The notes below the pieces were generated by a model. It saw only the letters and a list, made by a program, of their open reading frames with translations, ran no database searches and was not told the DNA's origin. This document shows positions 6,207-7,155 of a stretch of DNA of 7,155 bases, one piece after another (positions within the stretch are counted from its first letter, which is position 1; every line of letters begins with the position of its first letter). Source of the DNA: Kiloniellales bacterium (lineage in GTDB: Bacteria > Pseudomonadota > Alphaproteobacteria > Kiloniellales > JAKSBE01); the NCBI GenBank assembly GCA_030067055.1, contig JASJAL010000406.1, positions 1 through 7,155 of the forward strand. The letters are read 5' to 3'. Both the position numbers and the translations under genes were made by a program.

Positions 6207-6547
6207 GCCGGTACCGGACGTCCGCGTGCGCAATCGTCTCCTCGAAGGCACCGAACTCGCCGAAAGCAATCTCGCTGAGCACCGGAAAGCCTCCTGGAGA
6301 ATTCGCCGGAACTACGTAGACAATCCAGGAATGAGCTTATCCAATGGATACACGACAAGAGAGCGACTCTAAGCGGTATTCCTCGCCGCGTCTGGATTCT
6401 TGTAGCAAGGGACTCCTCTCTGGCTTCACGACAGATCCAAGCAACTTGCAGACGTTAAGGCTCTACGGAGCATGGTCGCGGAGCATGAGGTGGGTTGCGA
6501 CGCGCAGTGGGCGAGTCCTCACTGTTTGACGATGGGCTACAGATGAA
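6207..6547. other. intergenic region between the relic and the intact repeat gene
   Basis: This stretch of about 340 bp has no supported gene. It is less GC-rich than its surroundings. It contains a 9-bp direct repeat, CGGAGCATG at 6466-6474 and 6479-6487, 13 bp apart. On the minus strand a GTG at 6282 with a good AGGAGG site opens a frame whose first 25 or so residues look protein-like. That frame then enters the relic in the wrong frame, so it is likely a broken 5' end. The promoter for the gene at 6611 should lie in the right half, but no convincing -35/-10 pair is visible. Confidence 0.4.
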
Positions 6548-6616
6548 CGATCGAGGGGGGAGAGACCAATGAGATGCAACAAACATCATCGACGAGAGGG
6601 GGGAAACCCAATGAGA
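6548..6616 (+). promoter_or_regulatory. two consecutive Shine-Dalgarno/ATG modules
   Basis: Two similar 27-bp segments, 6548-6574 and 6590-6616, each contain a run of at least five G after GA, then a CCAATGAGA or CCCAATGAGA start (18 of 27 positions identical). The ATGs at 6569 and 6611 are 42 bp apart and in the same frame. The downstream start gives a standard signal peptide. The upstream one adds 14 residues rich in His, Arg and Lys before it. Confidence 0.55.
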
Positions 6617-7132
6617 CGATTTGCAGTCCTGTGTCTGGCCCTGACGATTGGCGGAAGCGCAGCGGCGATGGCCGCCGATCCGCCTAACACCTTGGGACAG
6701 AATATCCGGAAGGGCACCAACGCGGCGCAGCACGCGACCAACGTCTCGGCCGCCTTGCAAGAGGCAGGCTTTACCGATGTCCGGAATGCCAGCTGCAGCG
6801 GCGAAATCTGCAATGCCCAGGCGACCTGGGAAGGCAATGCCATGGATCTCCGGGTCGAACTGAGAACCGGGCGTATCGCAAAGACCGGCGGAAGTGGACC
6901 GGAGGTCCCCGGCGGTCCGCCGAACGCATTGGTGCAAAACATCGCGAAGGGCGCCAATGCGAAGCGGAACGCAGACGACGTCACGGCAGCGCTGCAGCAG
7001 GTGGGCTTCACCCAAGTCCAGAACGCCACCTGCAGCGGCGAGATCTGCGAGGCCCAAGCTCTCTGGGAAGACAAACCGCAGAAGCTGAGGGTCGAGCTCA
7101 GGACCCGGCGCATCGAAGCGGTCGCCCAGTAA
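6611..7132 (+). CDS. exported tandem-repeat protein with two PepSY-like CSGEIC domains
   Basis: The 173-residue product has a signal peptide (M-R-R then a hydrophobic core, S-A-A-A-M-A with cleavage near A21 or A22), so it is exported. The mature protein is two 66-residue repeats, 24-89 and 103-168, joined by a Gly/Pro linker. The repeats are 43 of 66 residues identical without gaps. Each has an N-terminal helix with Q-N-I-x-K-G, a second helix V-x-A-A-L-Q, then G-F-T-x-V-x-N-A, C-S-G-E-I-C (C62/C67 and C141/C146), A-Q-A-x-W-E and a final strand L-R-V-E-L-R-T. The order helix, G-F/Y-x-x-V, strand, strand ending before T-G-R-I resembles PepSY domains, but the cysteine pair is unusual. I do not recognise a characterised family, and the PepSY link is by pattern only. 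A disulfide within each motif is likely in the periplasm. The start at 6611 is chosen because it gives a normal signal peptide; another good start lies at 6569. A decayed inverted relative lies at 5994-6206. Confidence 0.8.
   Translation: MRRFAVLCLALTIGGSAAAMAADPPNTLGQNIRKGTNAAQHATNVSAALQEAGFTDVRNASCSGEICNAQATWEGNAMDLRVELRTGRIAKTGGSGPEVPGGPPNALVQNIAKGANAKRNADDVTAALQQVGFTQVQNATCSGEICEAQALWEDKPQKLRVELRTRRIEAVAQ
6680..6877 (+). repeat. repeat 1 of the CSGEIC protein
   Basis: Encodes residues 24-89. It is the first copy of a 198-bp unit whose second copy starts 237 bp (79 codons) later. Its 5' half is the closest match to the 5' half of the inverted relic. Confidence 0.8.
6917..7114 (+). repeat. 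repeat 2 of the CSGEIC protein
   Basis: Encodes residues 103-168. The part from the cysteine motif onward is nearly identical to the 3' half of the inverted relic: seven differences in the roughly 99 bases from the C-S-G block to the last sense codon. The similarity then continues through the stop and to the window edge. Confidence 0.8.
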
Positions 7133-7155
7133 GACAAGCTCGCCAAAGGGGGTCG

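Noticed and set aside
5850..6269. Intact 139-residue gene on the minus strand
   Set aside because: The frame contains the repeat-protein relic, but its TTG start has no support, there is no signal peptide, the second cysteine is lost and the native stop is mutated. I call it a pseudogene instead.
5824..6282. Minus-strand open frame from GTG at 6282 with a good AGGAGG site
   Set aside because: The first 25 or so residues look plausible, but the frame then crosses the repeat-protein relic out of register and yields an Arg-rich product. It is better explained as a broken 5' end than a real gene.
6466..6487. Nine-base direct repeat CGGAGCATG as a possible operator or iteron
   Set aside because: Only two copies occur, 13 bp apart, with no further structure around them. 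This is too little to call a site.
6586..7146. Minus-strand open frame of 186 codons opposite the repeat protein
   Set aside because: It is an antisense shadow. The plus-strand frame has a signal peptide, a ribosome-binding site and two matching protein repeats.
5970..7155. Inverted copies as the two ends of a composite mobile element
   Set aside because: The inverted similarity lies within coding sequence of the repeat protein. No transposase, target duplication or terminal-repeat boundary is visible between the copies.

Overview
The window is GC-rich bacterial DNA with strong G/C preference at third codon positions in most genes. A dimethylglycine/sarcosine-dehydrogenase-type enzyme, a periplasmic EF-hand protein and several envelope proteins fit a proteobacterium, most likely an alphaproteobacterium. 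That placement is inference from gene style. No rRNA, tRNA, CRISPR array or intact insertion sequence was seen.

Layout: 1-320 is upstream sequence with no supported gene and one hairpin. 321-2759 (+) encodes a large two-part FAD/folate oxidoreductase of the DMGDH/SARDH type. 2894-4072 (+) encodes a polytopic DUF389 membrane protein with visibly different codon use and a probable TTG start; a hairpin follows it. 4377-4880 (+) encodes a DUF1269-type membrane protein with a glycine-rich hydrophobic core. 4946-5365 (+) encodes an exported protein with four EF-hand loops. Its stop overlaps the start of a glycine-zipper lipoprotein (5362-5757, +) as ATGA. The genes from 4377 to 5757 are closely spaced, share orientation and all point to the cell envelope.

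The right-hand part holds the most unusual material. 6611-7132 (+) encodes a small exported protein made of two 66-residue repeats, 65% identical and ungapped, each with a C-S-G-E-I-C motif in a PepSY-like fold context. About 400 bp upstream, on the opposite strand (about 5994-6206), lies a decayed one-repeat copy. Its first half matches repeat 1 and its second half matches repeat 2, with the switch inside the C-S-G-E-I-C block. It has lost the second cysteine, the signal peptide and the stop codon (TAA to CAA). The homology continues past the stop to the end of the window. The intact gene also has two consecutive Shine-Dalgarno/ATG modules in frame, 42 bp apart.

Taken together: a metabolic gene for methylated amines next to a run of envelope or stress-type membrane, lipoprotein and calcium-binding genes, followed by a small, rearranging family of secreted repeat proteins. 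No complete defence, mobile or biosynthetic system is visible. The best candidate for something undescribed is the repeat-protein family and its inverted hybrid relic.
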